From the NCBI GenBank assembly GCA_030278955.1, contig JAOANR010000001.1, positions 26,603,120 to 26,667,119 of the forward strand: a stretch of DNA of 64,000 nucleotides, in the 5' to 3' direction. Under the pieces are notes generated by a model. The model made no database searches. It had not been told where the DNA came from and saw only the letters and a list, made by a program, of their open reading frames with translations. A program made the position numbers and the translations under genes. Numbering within the stretch: the first letter of the stretch is position 1; each line of letters begins with the position of its first letter. The stretch comes from Hygrophila difformis. Lineage: Eukaryota > Streptophyta > Magnoliopsida > Lamiales > Acanthaceae. Of the stretch, positions 21,763 through 32,965 are shown in pieces.

Positions 21763-22379
21763 TGCGGAGGAGGACTAGATTGTTATCTACTTACGAGAAT
21801 ATGAATTCAAAGGGTGACGATTTCATCAACCTACAGTTATGCACGTGCTTGTAAGTCTTGGTCTGCTCCTTGCTCCATTCATTGGATTGCAGTTCATTTT
21901 AGCACGAGGTTGAAACCTATGCTCTCTTGCTCGTCTTCTGTTTACAAGGATCCTTTTACACGGATGCTGAGTTTTAAAGGGAAGTAAAGTACCACTGTAA
22001 CCTAATGCCTGTCTACAAAACATATTATTTCATTTTAGTTCACTATTGATGAGCGAGCATCGAATATGAATACTAAAATGAGCGTGCTTGATGGACCAAT
22101 GATAAATAGATATGTGGATATATGTAACATTAACATTAATCCCTTTTATGTAATTTATTCATTTATTTTGGCCCCAAGGCTAATGATAAAGATGGTTGGT
22201 TTGCGTTGAAGGTTTTTGCCCTGTCATGTGCTCACTCATCAGTTTTTCATCATCTTGTGTTTTCGCCTGATGTGCATGTTGTTACATGCATTCTGTGAAT
22301 GCGTAGGCCTGTGCTGTTGAGTTTTATTCTGCAACAATTTTTTGTATGAAAGGGGAAGACTTTGTTAGTGAGCCCTAAT
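21763..22379. other. Intergenic DNA downstream of the PORR pseudogene
   Basis: No gene, RNA or repeat recognised. Confidence 0.5.
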
Positions 22380-22459
22380 TTTAATGAGATCTGCTCGGAA
22401 TTTTAATGAGCCCAAGTCGAGCTAACCAATATTCGGCTCGAAAACTCGATAATAGGCTC

Positions 22460-22505
<46 letters not shown>

Positions 22506-23015
22506 CAATTATACATAGTAAATGTATAATCTATTTATTACTCCTATAAATTTTCTTTTCTATTTTTTCTTTTTTATGGTTCGAAGTAGGAACTAGGAAT
22601 AGTTTAATATATTAAATCTATTAAACTTCAATTCTTTAAGTTTTTATGCTCATTAATTATTTAATAATTTGACAATTATTCCTAATTTTATATCGAGCTT
22701 AGTTTGGGAATGGGAACTTGGTCCAGTGGTAATGTCCCCTTTATCCATCTTTGCAACTTGTGCGATTTGAGCCCCTACACACATTTATTAACATATGAGT
22801 GTCAATGTTTAAAAAAAATAAAAAAAACAAAAGAAAAAATTCGAGCTTTATTCGAGCCTCGAGCCGATCTCAAATTCGGCTTTTTTATGTCGAGCTCGAA
22901 CCGAGCTCAATTTTTTAAAGCTCGCCAAGCCGAAGTTTTACGTATTCGAGCCAAGCCGAGCCGAGCCAGGCTCAGGCTCGAGCTCGAGCTCGGCTCGGCT
23001 CGTTTTCATCCCTAG
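22380..23015. mobile_element. Degenerate GCTCGAG-family hAT MITE with inserts
   Basis: The left part has GTCGAGCTAACCAATATTCG and the right part ends GCTCGTTTTCATCCCTAG, matching the ends of the 19403-20087 element. A (TA)n run of about 45 bp lies at 22457-22503, and a tRNA-like insert lies at 22705-22838. Confidence 0.6.
22705..22838 (+). mobile_element. Candidate tRNA-derived SINE
   Basis: A box A-like TTGGTCCAGTGG (22718-22730) and a box B-like GCGATTTGAGCCCC about 35 bp later are followed by an A-rich tail (AAAAAAAATAAAAAAAACAA). The arrangement is that of a short pol III-derived retroposon inserted into the MITE. Target duplications were not resolved. Confidence 0.4.
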
Positions 23016-23574
23016 ATGTCACTAAGTCAATTTTGCGATGATCTTTTTAATTTTTCCTTTTAGGTTCTGAACACCCGTGTCCGGTCCATTCAGGGCCGGC
23101 TAAGAGCCCGTGCAAGCCGTGCCCCGATTTTTGGGACCTCATTTTTAAAATTTATTTAATTTTAGTTTTATTTTTTTTATATTTTCTTTATTCTTTTATC
23201 TACAGTACAGTGTTGGCCCTTTTATGCAAAGAATTTTATTTAATTTTGTTATAGGTTTTTACTCATTTTTAAAGAACTATGTAGGTGGTTATTCCTTCTG
23301 ATAGTCTTTTTTGTGTTTAAGTATTTTATCATGGTTTTACATTTTATAAATAACTAGAAAATCTATAAGTATTTTTTAAAATATTACTAGTATAAGTGAG
23401 CCTCATTTATATTATAGAATAGGGCCACCAAAAATAATTTGACGCGGCTCTGGGTCCAATCAATTGGATATGTGTCGAGAGATTGTTTTGGCAGATTTAG
23501 CAGCCACCCATCCATGTCCATGTCTGGTTCATTGGATAACTAATCTGACTTGAGGTGAATTCTAGCAACGGGGA
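23016..23574. repeat. Duplicated flank of the P450 pseudogenes, copy B
   Basis: Counterpart of 14816-15418 with scattered substitutions and small indels. No gene. Confidence 0.8.
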
Positions 23575-23854
23575 TTCTTCTTGCTCATTACAATTCCAAA
23601 CGAAACATCGGTGTCCCATATACATAGACTAGATTTGCAATAGCGAGCTCCAGATGGGCAAGTCCCATATACATTCTTGGGAGGCTCTTCGCCCCGACCC
23701 AAATGGAATCACGCCATAATCTCATCCTTTCACATCGACATCGTTGTTCAAGAATCTCTCGGGCAAAAATTCATCTGGTCTTTACCAGAACGCAGGATCC
23801 CTTCCAATTGACCAAGCGTTAACGTAGACTTGTGTTTTTGGTTGAATTTCATAG
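23575..23854 (-). pseudogene. P450 pseudogene copy B, C-terminal half
   Basis: Closely matches 15465-15777, encoding the same P450 from after the K-helix through the heme-binding region. A deletion of several tens of bases removes the segment after the heme region, and the heme loop is altered. The Tat element is inserted at 23854/23855 with target duplication CATAG (23850-23854 and 53367-53371). The gene continues at 53372. Confidence 0.85.
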
Positions 23855-24416
23855 TGTTAACCCAGCAAAATGTGTTAAGGCCCAATGGAATCATTTATCT
23901 AAAGTGTCCGGCCTAGTCTGTGACAAGATATATCCGGGAAAAGGATGGGCGGCCCAGTCCGGAAGAGAAGTTCCAAGGCCTGGTATGTGAAGAATCCTCA
24001 AGCTTCACACGTGAATCATCAAATAGAGAAACATATCGAGATGAGACGCCAATAAATCATGGTGAGGTGCCAATAAGGAAGTAAATCATGGTATAGCATC
24101 AGATAAGGAAACAGATCTAGAGACGGATCGGAGGAGCGTCAACAGATTTGAAGGAGGCTTGAGGACTCACACCATTATAAACATACAAAGCGGCCTCATA
24201 TGAAGGGAGACCTCCAATTTCTCCTCAGAGAGCCGTTTTTTACTTTATTTTACTTTCTTTATTGCTTTCCTGCATTTTACTGCTTTCAATATTTTTCGAT
24301 TCCTTTACAGCTTTTCTTTCAATTCCTGTAATCTTTCCTCCATTTTGTCTGTAATCTTTCCCCAAGTTCTTCAATAAAAGAATCATTCTTTTATCCCAAG
24401 ATTTTCAGCGTTAACA
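23855..24416 (+). repeat. 5' LTR of the Tat element
   Basis: 562 bp, TGTTAACCCAGCAAAATGTG to TTTTCAGCGTTAACA, with a CT-rich, T-rich downstream half. It pairs with 52804-53366. Confidence 0.92.
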
Positions 24417-24418
24417 AA

Positions 24419-24437
24419 TTGGCACGCCCAGTGGGAC
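24419..24437 (+). promoter_or_regulatory. Primer binding site of the Tat element
   Basis: TTGGCACGCCCAGTGGGAC begins two bases after the LTR, in the position and style of Tat-lineage primer sites. The matching tRNA was not determined. Confidence 0.65.
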
Positions 24438-24469
24438 TCGATTTGAGACCATATCCGCTTCAGCAGTGC

Positions 24470-24712
24470 ATGCGTCTTAGATCCGGAAGAATCATTGCTG
24501 ATTTAACACAAGAGTTTGAAGACATGTCCCTGCAAGACCAGACTATCCAGCGAACATCGGATGAGGACGCCGGCGAAACGGCGAATACTGCCTCACCGCA
24601 GCAGGGGATAATGCAGATCCCTACTCTGTCGGAACAAATGCGGCTATCGATGACTGAATCGATGGCCGAATTCATGCCTCTATTTACAAGACACTTGATG
24701 GACGTTCTGCGG
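24470..24712 (+). pseudogene. N-terminal piece of the Tat element gag
   Basis: Starts at the first ATG (MRLRSGRIIADL) and is open to the Athila insertion at 24717. The frame continues exactly in phase on the other side at 43852 (MADQTSQICG). The piece is Glu/Asp/Gln-rich and helical (LSEQMRLSMTESMAEF). It is the amino end of the capsid polyprotein, now split by 19 kb. Confidence 0.75.
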
Positions 24713-25022
24713 CCTGCTGATAATGGCAAAAAATGACCATTATTTTCAATCCATTTCCGTGTCTTAAACGGGCATTTGATCGCATTCCGGTCTTACATTA
24801 AGTAAGAAAGCAGTCGAATTGGACTGATTTATGCATAATTGTAAAAATAATAAGCTGGTGTGAAAAAGACATAAATATGTAATTTTATTACATATTTAAG
24901 TTAGAAAAATCCACAAACATGAGAAAAAGAAAAGGAAACAAAAAGATGGGAAAAAGATAGAAAAGCCCACAAAAAGAATATTTTCGGCCCATCTGGCCCA
25001 CTCCAGCAGGCCCAGGAAGACC

Positions 25023-25240
25023 TTTGTCGCGGAAGCCCCTTGGCGCGATGCAGTGTTCCGCGACAAAGGCATGTTCCGCGACCAAGTGGCTCAGATGAAG
25101 AGGAGACCAGCCAAGCCCCTTGGCGCGATGACCTTTGTCGCGATGGCATGTTCCGCGACCAAGATACATTCTTAGAGACACAAGACCCAGCCGAGAAGCC
25201 TTGCCACATGCAGTGTGTTCCGCGACCAGCTTGATGCTCC
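25023..25240. repeat. GTCGCGG/CCGCGAC motif cluster 1 in the 5' LTR (U3)
   Basis: Several copies of TTTGTCGCG(G/A) and GTTCCGCGACAAA in mixed orientation directly upstream of the LTR TATA box. The corresponding 3' LTR cluster (40283-40530) carries two additional 18-bp CATGTTCCGCGACAAAGG units. Not coding: open frames occur on both strands only because the motif lacks stops. Confidence 0.85.
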
Positions 25241-25319
25241 GAGACAAAGCTGTGATGTGTGTGATGTCTTAAGACACAATGGGCTAGAATCAAGGCCCAT
25301 GGGCTTAGGGTTACACTTC

Positions 25320-25327
25320 TATAAATA
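25320..25327 (+). promoter_or_regulatory. TATA box of the Athila LTR promoter
   Basis: TATAAATA follows the GGCCCA boxes and palindrome cluster 1, about 600 bp from the LTR start. The 3' LTR has the same at 40617-40624. This is the probable start of genomic RNA synthesis. Confidence 0.65.
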
Positions 25328-25980
25328 TGAGGTGTCTCCCATGAGCTAAAAGTTGGTTGGCCAGTAGAGATTGAGATTCTTGTAGAGCTCTTGCAGGCAA
25401 GCTTAGGAGTTCGTCCTTAGGTAGAGTAGTTTAGGTTTATTTTCATGTATTATTTAATTTTTGCCCTTAGTTTAGCTTAGTTTAGTGTTTTACTGTTCAC
25501 AGTGCTTAGATAGCCATTTTTATACCATGTTTTGGTTTCTAAACTCTTGTTTTAGGGTTTGTAATACCCAAATCATGGGTATTAACAATACCTCTTCAAT
25601 AATATGGGAAAACATTCATCATTTGTGTCCCAAATCATGAAATGGGTCTCACACCCCATGGATTTATGCTTTCTTTTCCATTTTGGGGTCATTTGACCCC
25701 CATTTTGTTATTTTTATGTTTACTGTTGGCATATTATGGATAATGTTGTGTGGATGTGTGATCAAACCCTAGATTAGGACTCCTGCTTTATTTTAATATT
25801 CTGCCCATCCTTGTTATTTTTGTTTAAGCATGTTCTTCTTTATTTTGAATGTCTCTTGCTTATTTTTAGCTTAGAATAGCTTTTTGATTTGAAATAGGGT
25901 GAGATCACGCTGTTTGCATGCCACTGTTCATTTCTGCTTTTCTGACTTTTGTCCTGAACCACCTTGGGCGCCAACCGCCT

Positions 25981-26490
25981 TCTGGCGCGGAACCACGTTC
26001 CGCGACAAAATGGCTGTTCCGCGACCAAGGTGTTTCAAGACACTTGTCTCCATAATTTAAAACCCTTTGTCGCGGAATACCTTGTCGCGGAGCCACGTTC
26101 CGCGACAAAACTATCCATGCATAGCGACAAAGGAGCCAAACTCTTGCATTTTGTCTTCATGGCTTTTTGTCGCGGAATCATCTTGTCGCGGAGCCACGTT
26201 CCGCGACAAAATCCCATTCTGAGACAGAAAAATTATGCCATGTTCCTTGAACTTTGAACACCTTGTCGCGGAACACCTTGTCGCGGAACCACGTTCCGCG
26301 ACAAAATTTCCATGCATAGCGACAAGGGTTCAAATGCCTTAGAATTTTATGAAAACACTTTGTCGCGATGTCACTCTTGTCGCGGAACCACGTTCCGCGA
26401 CAAAATCTTGCATAGCGACAAAGAGGCGTTATGCTGCCAAAAATTCTAAAAACTTGTCGGGATGTCCATGTCGCGAATCTCGGTCCGCGA
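25981..26490. repeat. Palindrome array in the 5' LTR downstream of the TATA box
   Basis: At least four near-perfect hairpin units with arms TTGTCGCGGAAC and GTTCCGCGACAA around a 3-nt CAC loop (clearest at 26278-26304 and 26377-26403; GAGCCAC variants near 26080 and 26182), plus single arms. Units lie about 100 bp apart. Each arm carries three CpG sites in an otherwise AT-rich LTR. The same array is at 41278-41787 in the 3' LTR. Being downstream of the TATA box, it would be transcribed into RNA hairpins. Confidence 0.85.
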
Positions 26491-29396
26491 CAAGGGTTCC
26501 TCTCCCACTATTTAATCTCAAACAAACTTCATTCTCTCCCTATTTTATATTGCAACACTCACATCATAACCCCACGGGTTAGGATGTAACATTCTGGAAT
26601 TGCAATATAGGGTGTTATGCTGCCCAAATTTTGATTCTCCATTTGCATCACTTAACTGATTGAACCCTTGACTCATTAATGATTAAAGATTGAGATTAGC
26701 AATAATCAAACTTCAATAATCATCATGACTAAAGGACCTTTGTTCAATCGCCATTAAAACACTCTTGTATAAACAAAATCTCGATGGCTTAAACAGATAA
26801 TCTGGACTGTAATTAATTATGGTAGGAAGGATTATTTAAGACCATCAATTGTGGACCCAATCCACAGTCTTGCATGAGAAACCAATGTCTCTCATACAAG
26901 GGATCTTCTTTTGTTTCTTATTTATTTTGTCTTTGTGTGTTGTGTGGAACCATTAGTAAAGAATACATCAGACTAATGTTGGCGGGTCCTCCCTCATGGA
27001 TAACTAGCTCGTATTCTGGGTATTAGTTACTAATTGTTATTTTGCATGGTCTGGATGGCTGTCAGTGGAAGCCTTGGCGGTTCGCCCATCCGGGGTTATA
27101 ATAGCTGCTCGGCTGACTCTCATCCAGATACAGTTTTATTTTTATTATCTTGATTTCCAAACCTGAATCCCAATCCGTACTGGGAGTCAGTTGGCATCAG
27201 TCAATGCCAACTGATGATCATTATAGAAGGGAAGCATGTAGGTTTTTATCCGAATTCACAGACAGTGGAGGCCCAACTGGTGTTGACACCACCATTATAG
27301 GGTCTAAGCTGTCTAAATTCGCTCCATACGAGTGATTGGGAAATTGGACAGTAGATGTTTACAGTCCACCTGATTATTCTGCCATTACTTTGGTCCCTTG
27401 ACCACTTCATTCTGTGTTTCACCTTCTGTCTAGACCCGCATCTATATTTTGGGTCAATTAATTTTACACTTCCATATATCTTTATGCATGATAATATTAT
27501 ATACTATTGTGGTCTGTACTTATTTTGGGATCCTTCCCTTGGACAATAGAAGCCTAGATCTTAAACAAATATTGCTTTATAAATTTCCAACAAAAACCTC
27601 TTTATAAAATCCGGATCTGAGTAAGGGATAAATTCTTCAGTTATGACTAATTCATATTCTGTCAAGGGTTGTATTTTGGGAAATTAAGAAGCAGATTCAG
27701 CGATTAGGTCTCGCCTAGACTGAAAGGGTCTGTGTTTTAACTGAGAGTCTAGTACCTGACAGGGAATGATTTTCAAACCCATTATTTTCCAAAATTGCTG
27801 GTTGATGGAAATGTAAGATTAAGTGCTACACCGAGATGGGGTCCACTTGGATTCAAATACAGTGTGGTAAATAATCTTAAAGGAACATCATCCAGGCCTT
27901 GGTTATTTTCCAAGATAGGGTTGAGTTTTCTTTCAACTGCTATCCTCTTCTGCCAAAGCCTGCTTTTGAGTCCTGAGTGAGTGCATCCGGGACGAACTAA
28001 TTTATTAGTTCGTTTCATTAGTTTGTATCTCATAATCACCCGGAAGGAAGTGAACACACTAGTGGTTCACTGAGAGCCGGGAATTCTTGATCCATACTCC
28101 TTCATCTTGATGGGGAGCTGTCTTTTACTACCAGGGTCAGATTTTCAAAACCTCCGAGTGATAGGTTTAATGCTTTCTTTACCGCTTTCTTTTAACCGCT
28201 TTCATTAGAGGTCACTCGGTTGTATTGAGAGTTGTGTAACTGCTACTAGGATTGACAGTTAAGGGATAGTTTAGGGCTGAATTCAAATCTTTGGGTGTGA
28301 CATGGGAGAATGATAGTGGTACTTGGCATTTCAATAAATGATGTGTCGGGTGTTGCTTTTCCACCACAGACGAAGTAACAAACCCAGGCCAGGGCAGTTA
28401 CGAATCTGTGGTATCTTAGAATTTGCGGTCTTAAGAACATGTAAACTCATATTGCAAGTACATGTCTGTTAAAGGGAAAGCCTTATTGAGAGCATGAGAA
28501 TTAGCTATCTGATAGAATTATCCCAAACAAAGATCTGCGTATAAAAATGGAAGTTTAATATTGCTTTATCTCAATCTTGTCCAATTTTCATTCTTTTCTT
28601 CCTGTCCTTTCTGTCTACATTGTGACTCAACTTCACGGTTGGCACAATGCGCCTTTTTCCTGCTTTCGTAGATAATGTTTACTGCATTCCTAGAATAATT
28701 CTTATCCGCTTTCTAGGATAGATTTATTTGCTTTGTAGATTAATTTAACTGCTTTCGAGATCTAATTTAAATTCATGTTAGTAGGTATTAATCATCTTTC
28801 AAACCTATTGAGCAATACGAATGGAAAATCTAGTAAAACGACGTGGGACCTGCTTCTATCGCACATCCTCCAGTGAACGATCCGGTCTTACTATAAATTA
28901 CTGCAATTTTTGACACCGTGCGCTTTCGGGAGCACAGTTTCTTAACTACGAGCAATAAAAACATGACTACGTATAAATATATCCCTAATCACAACACCGC
29001 CATCATAAATTGGTTTCATTAAATAAAACCTAAACCAGGATCACGAATTTTCGGAAAATACTCATGTAGTGGGAATCTGTCAAAAAGTTTCATGGCAGGA
29101 ACTTTTATGGCAAGAATTGATGAGAAGTATCATGGCATATCTGCCGGGGATCCTCAGTGTGACAGGCTGAAGGTCAACCTATCCCGGCTATGCCATGAGA
29201 TTTGTCAACATTCCATGACAGAGAGGACCACAGCGCCATTTGAAACCAACGCACCACACTTGAGTAATAAAAAGACTAATAATCTTGATGTATCCCTAAA
29301 CCCTTTCCCGTGAATCATAACGCTTTTCATTTAATAAATCTAACCTGGTATAATTTTAGCAAAAGCTCGTGTTAACGAAACTTGTCAAAAGTTTCA

Positions 29397-29415
29397 TGGC
29401 GCCGTTGCCGGGGAG
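29397..29415 (+). promoter_or_regulatory. Primer binding site of the Athila-like element
   Basis: TGGCGCCGTTGCCGGGGAG abuts the LTR end TTTCA. Sites of this sequence are typical for Athila-type elements and prime minus-strand synthesis from a tRNA. Confidence 0.85.
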
Positions 29416-29557
29416 GATGCAGCGCCGTTTTATTTAGAGAATGACATTCCTCATTGCTCCTAGAGTAGTCTATACATATAATTATAAATATTCACCTTCA
29501 GAACCACTTCTAACCTGGGGATTGTACAGGTACTGTCATTATTGAAGCCGTTGTTCT

Positions 29558-32500
29558 ATGCAAAGGAGGAAGCAAACGCCAGCCGAGATCCCGTTTAATT
29601 CAGAGATAGAAAAGACAGCTCGACGTCTTAGGGCGGAGACTAAACGAAGAAGGGAACGGGAACGACAGGCATTACTTTCGCCAAGCACCAGCAACGATAT
29701 TTCCGAAATGGCAAACCCTGACATCCCACCAATCATTCAACCCAATCCCCCACTTCACAACATTGAGGAAGACCCCGAAGATGCTGATCATGATGATTTG
29801 GATGATCCCCCTCCCCAGATCATACAAGGAGGTGGGAATCCACCAAACATGGAGCAGCAGCACTTCGAGGCACCCCCTCCCAACCCAAACCAAAACCCAC
29901 CAAACAACCAAAACCAACCAAATCAGCAAAATTTCCCAAACCAACAGAATCAGCAATACCATAACCCCCATCAGAATCCCCCGAATCCAAATGATTTTAA
30001 TGATCCGAGGAACTATTTCATGCCTCAGAACTACTACCCACAGCAGTACCAAGGCGGGCCTGAGAACAATCATCAAGCAGCAGCTGCTGCTGATTACATG
30101 CAGCCGATTTTAGAGCCATATCTGAATATTCCTGGACAAGCTCCATTCTTGGCTAGGAACTTTGAACTGAAACCGGCCCTAATCAATCTAGTTCAGAGCA
30201 ACCAGTTTGCCGGAGCAAGTCATGAAGATCCCCATGATCACCTGCAAACCTTCCTAGAATTGTGTGACACGATCAAGAATCGTGATGTACCCGCAAACAC
30301 TATTCGACTAAGGCTATTTCCCTTCTCTCTGACAAGTGGAGCACGAACATGGTACAAGTCACTGCCCGTAAATCAGAAGTCTACATGGGAAGATGTGATC
30401 AGAAATTTCCTAGCAAAATACTTCCCGGAGTCCAAGGTGGATGAATGCCGCTCCAAAATTGCGGAATTCAAGATGAAACCAGACGAGTCCTTGTATGATG
30501 CAAAGGAAAGATTCTTCAACCTGCTCAGGAAGTGTCCTCAACATGGCTTCCATGACTGGGAGAGACTGAGAAAGTTCTACAGTGGTCTGACTCCAGCATG
30601 GAAATCCATGCTTGATGCTGCCGGTGGTCAACATTTGCTCTACATACCGATGGACCAAGCTTGGGCAAAGATTGAAGCCATGAGTGTAAACCGTTCTGTT
30701 CTAACTGATGATGGTAATCTCACTCCCCCTCGTAGTTTATGTGCTGTAGGTACAGTAGAGAAGTCAGACATTGAAAAGCTTCAAGAGCAAGTGGCAGCGT
30801 TGTCTGTAAATCAAGGAGTTGGAAGTTCTGCGCAGGGACAGCAAACTGATGTGATCTGTGGACTGTGTCAAGGTGCTCATGCAACTGACACATGCGACCA
30901 AGTCACAGCTGAGAGCTGTAACTATGCAGGAGCTTTTCCAAATAGACACCCGAATTTGTCTTATTCAAACAACAACGCCTTGAATTCACATCTCTTGAAT
31001 AAGCCACAACAGCAGTTCAACCCTCAGCCGAATCAGGGATTCAATCAGAACAGGGGCCAACATTTTCAGAATCCAGGTTTCCAACCTCAGATCCAGCAGA
31101 GGCCGCCTCAGAATTTCCAGAACTTTCAGCCCAATCAGAGTTTCCAGCCTCAGTTTGTCCCAAACCAAGGCCAGTGGAATCAGAATCAGCATCAAAATCA
31201 GAATCAGAATCAAAAGCCTCCTTCAAGGCTTGAGAATCTGATGACTGATTTCATCACTAGTCAGAAAGAGATCAACAATCAACTGCAGGCCTCCATCAGA
31301 AATGTGGAGACCCAAGTTACACAGATGGCTAATGAGATGCAGAAAAGGGACAAAGGAACATTGCCTAGTACTGCGGAAAAGAACCCGCAATGCAAGGCAA
31401 TAACCTTGAAATCTGGAAGAGTACTCGCTGGACCAAAGGGAGCAGATACTGGAGCGGAATTTGAAGAGGATGATATTGTTGACAATGCTGGTAAGGAAGC
31501 TGATAATGGGAACGAAGCAGAAAAAGAGACAGCCGAATTGCAGACTAAAGCTGCGCCTGAAACGGCTGAACCAGATAAGGGTACAGGTGAAGGTACAACT
31601 TCCTTCCCTTCACCACCAAAAATTGCTAATAACAAGTACATGCCCAGGATTCCTTATCCTGCGCGGCTTAAAAATAAAGAACATGATCTTAAATTCAAGA
31701 AATTTCTGCAACGATTAAAGTCTGTAGAGATAACCATTCCTCTCACAGAAATGATTTCCGAAATGCCCATCTATGCTAAGTTCTTGAAAGAATTGATTTC
31801 AGGAAAAAGGCAGGTTGAGCAGGAAGAGGTAATTATTCTCAACAGCACATGCAGTGCCATTGTTCAGAGGAGAATGCCTGAAAAGAAAGAGGACCCCGGA
31901 TGTTGCACACTTCCAGTACAATTCGGAAAGGCCAAAGTGAGTATGGGGCTTTGTGATTTAGGATCAAGCATCAATGTGATGCCACTAGCTATGGCTGTTC
32001 GCCTTAAGCTTGGAGAAATTCAACCGATCAAGATGAGACTGCAGCTTGCAGACAGATCGATCACTCAGCCCGTAGGAATCCTCAAGGATGTTGTGGTCAA
32101 AACCGGGCAGGTTCTTTTCCCGGTCGACTTCATCGTCCTCGACATTGAAGAGGATTCTGAAATGCCGCTTATCCTTGGACGCCCATTTCTAGCCACTGGT
32201 GGTGCACTGATTGACGCTAAATCCGAAAAAGTCACCTTAAGGGTCGATGGCGAGGAGATCATCTTTGATATGGAGAAATTGCAGAAATTTCCGAATGACA
32301 GTTCTTGTTTCTCATTTGAAAATGTAATAGTTAGGGAAGAGCCAGACTCTGAACTTGATTGTGAAATGATGCTGGATGAACTATCAAAGCAGGTACTGAA
32401 GCCTGCTGGCGTGGAGCACAAAGGATGCAAAGCCGTTCACTTCGCCGATCCCGAAACAGGGGATTTGGAGGAATTTGACGGCATCGACTTCCATGATGAC

Positions 32501-32965
32501 GCCAACCAAGAGGAGGAAGAGGATCCTGTACTGATGCAGGATCCCGAAGGTAAATCTGTTCTCCCACTACCCAATTCTCGCAAACTACTCCCTTCCGTTG
32601 AATGTCCACCAGAGCTTGAACTTAAAACATTACCCGATCATCTCAAGTACGCGTTTCTCGCAGAACATAAAAAGTTACCCGTGATTGTTTCGGCTAAGCT
32701 CTCCCAAGAGCAAGAAAATGCTCTGGTGGTCGTTCTTAAGAAACATGTACATGCAATAGGTTGGACCATTTCTGATATAAAAGGAATAAGCCCTTCTATT
32801 TGCATGCACATGATTCTAATGGAAGAAGAGTTTAAACCCTCCCGTCAACCTCAGAGGCGATTGAACCCCCTTATGCAGGAAGTGGTAAGGAAAGAAGTTA
32901 TCAAGCTCTTAGATGCTGGTATAATCTATCCTATCTCTGACAGCAAATGGGTTAGCCTGGTGTAG
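29558..32965 (+). CDS. Athila-like Gag-protease with the start of RT
   Basis: 1135 codons from an ATG. Residues 1-60 are basic, and about 60-180 Pro/Asn/Gln-rich. About 185-360 hold the Gag domain (FELKPALINLVQSNQFAG, FLAKYFPESKVDECRSKI, FYSGLTPAWKSMLDAAGG). Near residue 434 is a compact CGLCQGAHATDTC zinc-knuckle-like motif. A long Gln/Asn linker (about 490-560) and an acidic stretch follow. The aspartic protease has CDLGSSINVMP with the active Asp at about residue 800 and ILGRPFL later. RT begins at about 1048. The frame stops at TAG 32963-32965 in a position where the RT fold continues, and the same frame reads on downstream. It supplies the particle and protease functions of the element. 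Confidence 0.85.
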   Translation: MQRRKQTPAEIPFNSEIEKTARRLRAETKRRRERERQALLSPSTSNDISEMANPDIPPIIQPNPPLHNIEEDPEDADHDDLDDPPPQIIQGGGNPPNMEQQHFEAPPPNPNQNPPNNQNQPNQQNFPNQQNQQYHNPHQNPPNPNDFNDPRNYFMPQNYYPQQYQGGPENNHQAAAAADYMQPILEPYLNIPGQAPFLARNFELKPALINLVQSNQFAGASHEDPHDHLQTFLELCDTIKNRDVPANTIRLRLFPFSLTSGARTWYKSLPVNQKSTWEDVIRNFLAKYFPESKVDECRSKIAEFKMKPDESLYDAKERFFNLLRKCPQHGFHDWERLRKFYSGLTPAWKSMLDAAGGQHLLYIPMDQAWAKIEAMSVNRSVLTDDGNLTPPRSLCAVGTVEKSDIEKLQEQVAALSVNQGVGSSAQGQQTDVICGLCQGAHATDTCDQVTAESCNYAGAFPNRHPNLSYSNNNALNSHLLNKPQQQFNPQPNQGFNQNRGQHFQNPGFQPQIQQRPPQNFQNFQPNQSFQPQFVPNQGQWNQNQHQNQNQNQKPPSRLENLMTDFITSQKEINNQLQASIRNVETQVTQMANEMQKRDKGTLPSTAEKNPQCKAITLKSGRVLAGPKGADTGAEFEEDDIVDNAGKEADNGNEAEKETAELQTKAAPETAEPDKGTGEGTTSFPSPPKIANNKYMPRIPYPARLKNKEHDLKFKKFLQRLKSVEITIPLTEMISEMPIYAKFLKELISGKRQVEQEEVIILNSTCSAIVQRRMPEKKEDPGCCTLPVQFGKAKVSMGLCDLGSSINVMPLAMAVRLKLGEIQPIKMRLQLADRSITQPVGILKDVVVKTGQVLFPVDFIVLDIEEDSEMPLILGRPFLATGGALIDAKSEKVTLRVDGEEIIFDMEKLQKFPNDSSCFSFENVIVREEPDSELDCEMMLDELSKQVLKPAGVEHKGCKAVHFADPETGDLEEFDGIDFHDDANQEEEEDPVLMQDPEGKSVLPLPNSRKLLPSVECPPELELKTLPDHLKYAFLAEHKKLPVIVSAKLSQEQENALVVVLKKHVHAIGWTISDIKGISPSICMHMILMEEEFKPSRQPQRRLNPLMQEVVRKEVIKLLDAGIIYPISDSKWVSLV

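Larger units (their letters stand above)
24718..29396 (+). repeat. 5' LTR of the Athila-like element (4679 bp)
   Basis: Unusually long LTR. Order: GGCCCA boxes (24989-25016), first GTCGCGG/CCGCGAC cluster (25023-25240), TATA box (25320), a second and denser palindrome cluster (25981-26490), then about 3 kb without coding potential. Relative to the 3' LTR, bases 28348 to about 29195 are extra here. Confidence 0.9.

Noticed and set aside
24888..25293. Open frames of 119-130 codons through the GTCGCGG cluster (also in the 3' LTR)
   Set aside because: Long only because the repeated motif lacks stops on either strand. No conserved domain, both strands open at once.
25981..26490. Regularly spaced palindromic repeats that might suggest a CRISPR-like array
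   Set aside because: Plant nuclear LTR context, variable spacing, repeats present in both LTRs, no cas genes. Better described as an LTR-internal hairpin array.
32963..32965. TAG between Athila protease and RT as programmed read-through
   Set aside because: A second identical CAG-to-TAG change lies 220 bp on, and the stop falls inside the RT domain, so mutation is simpler.
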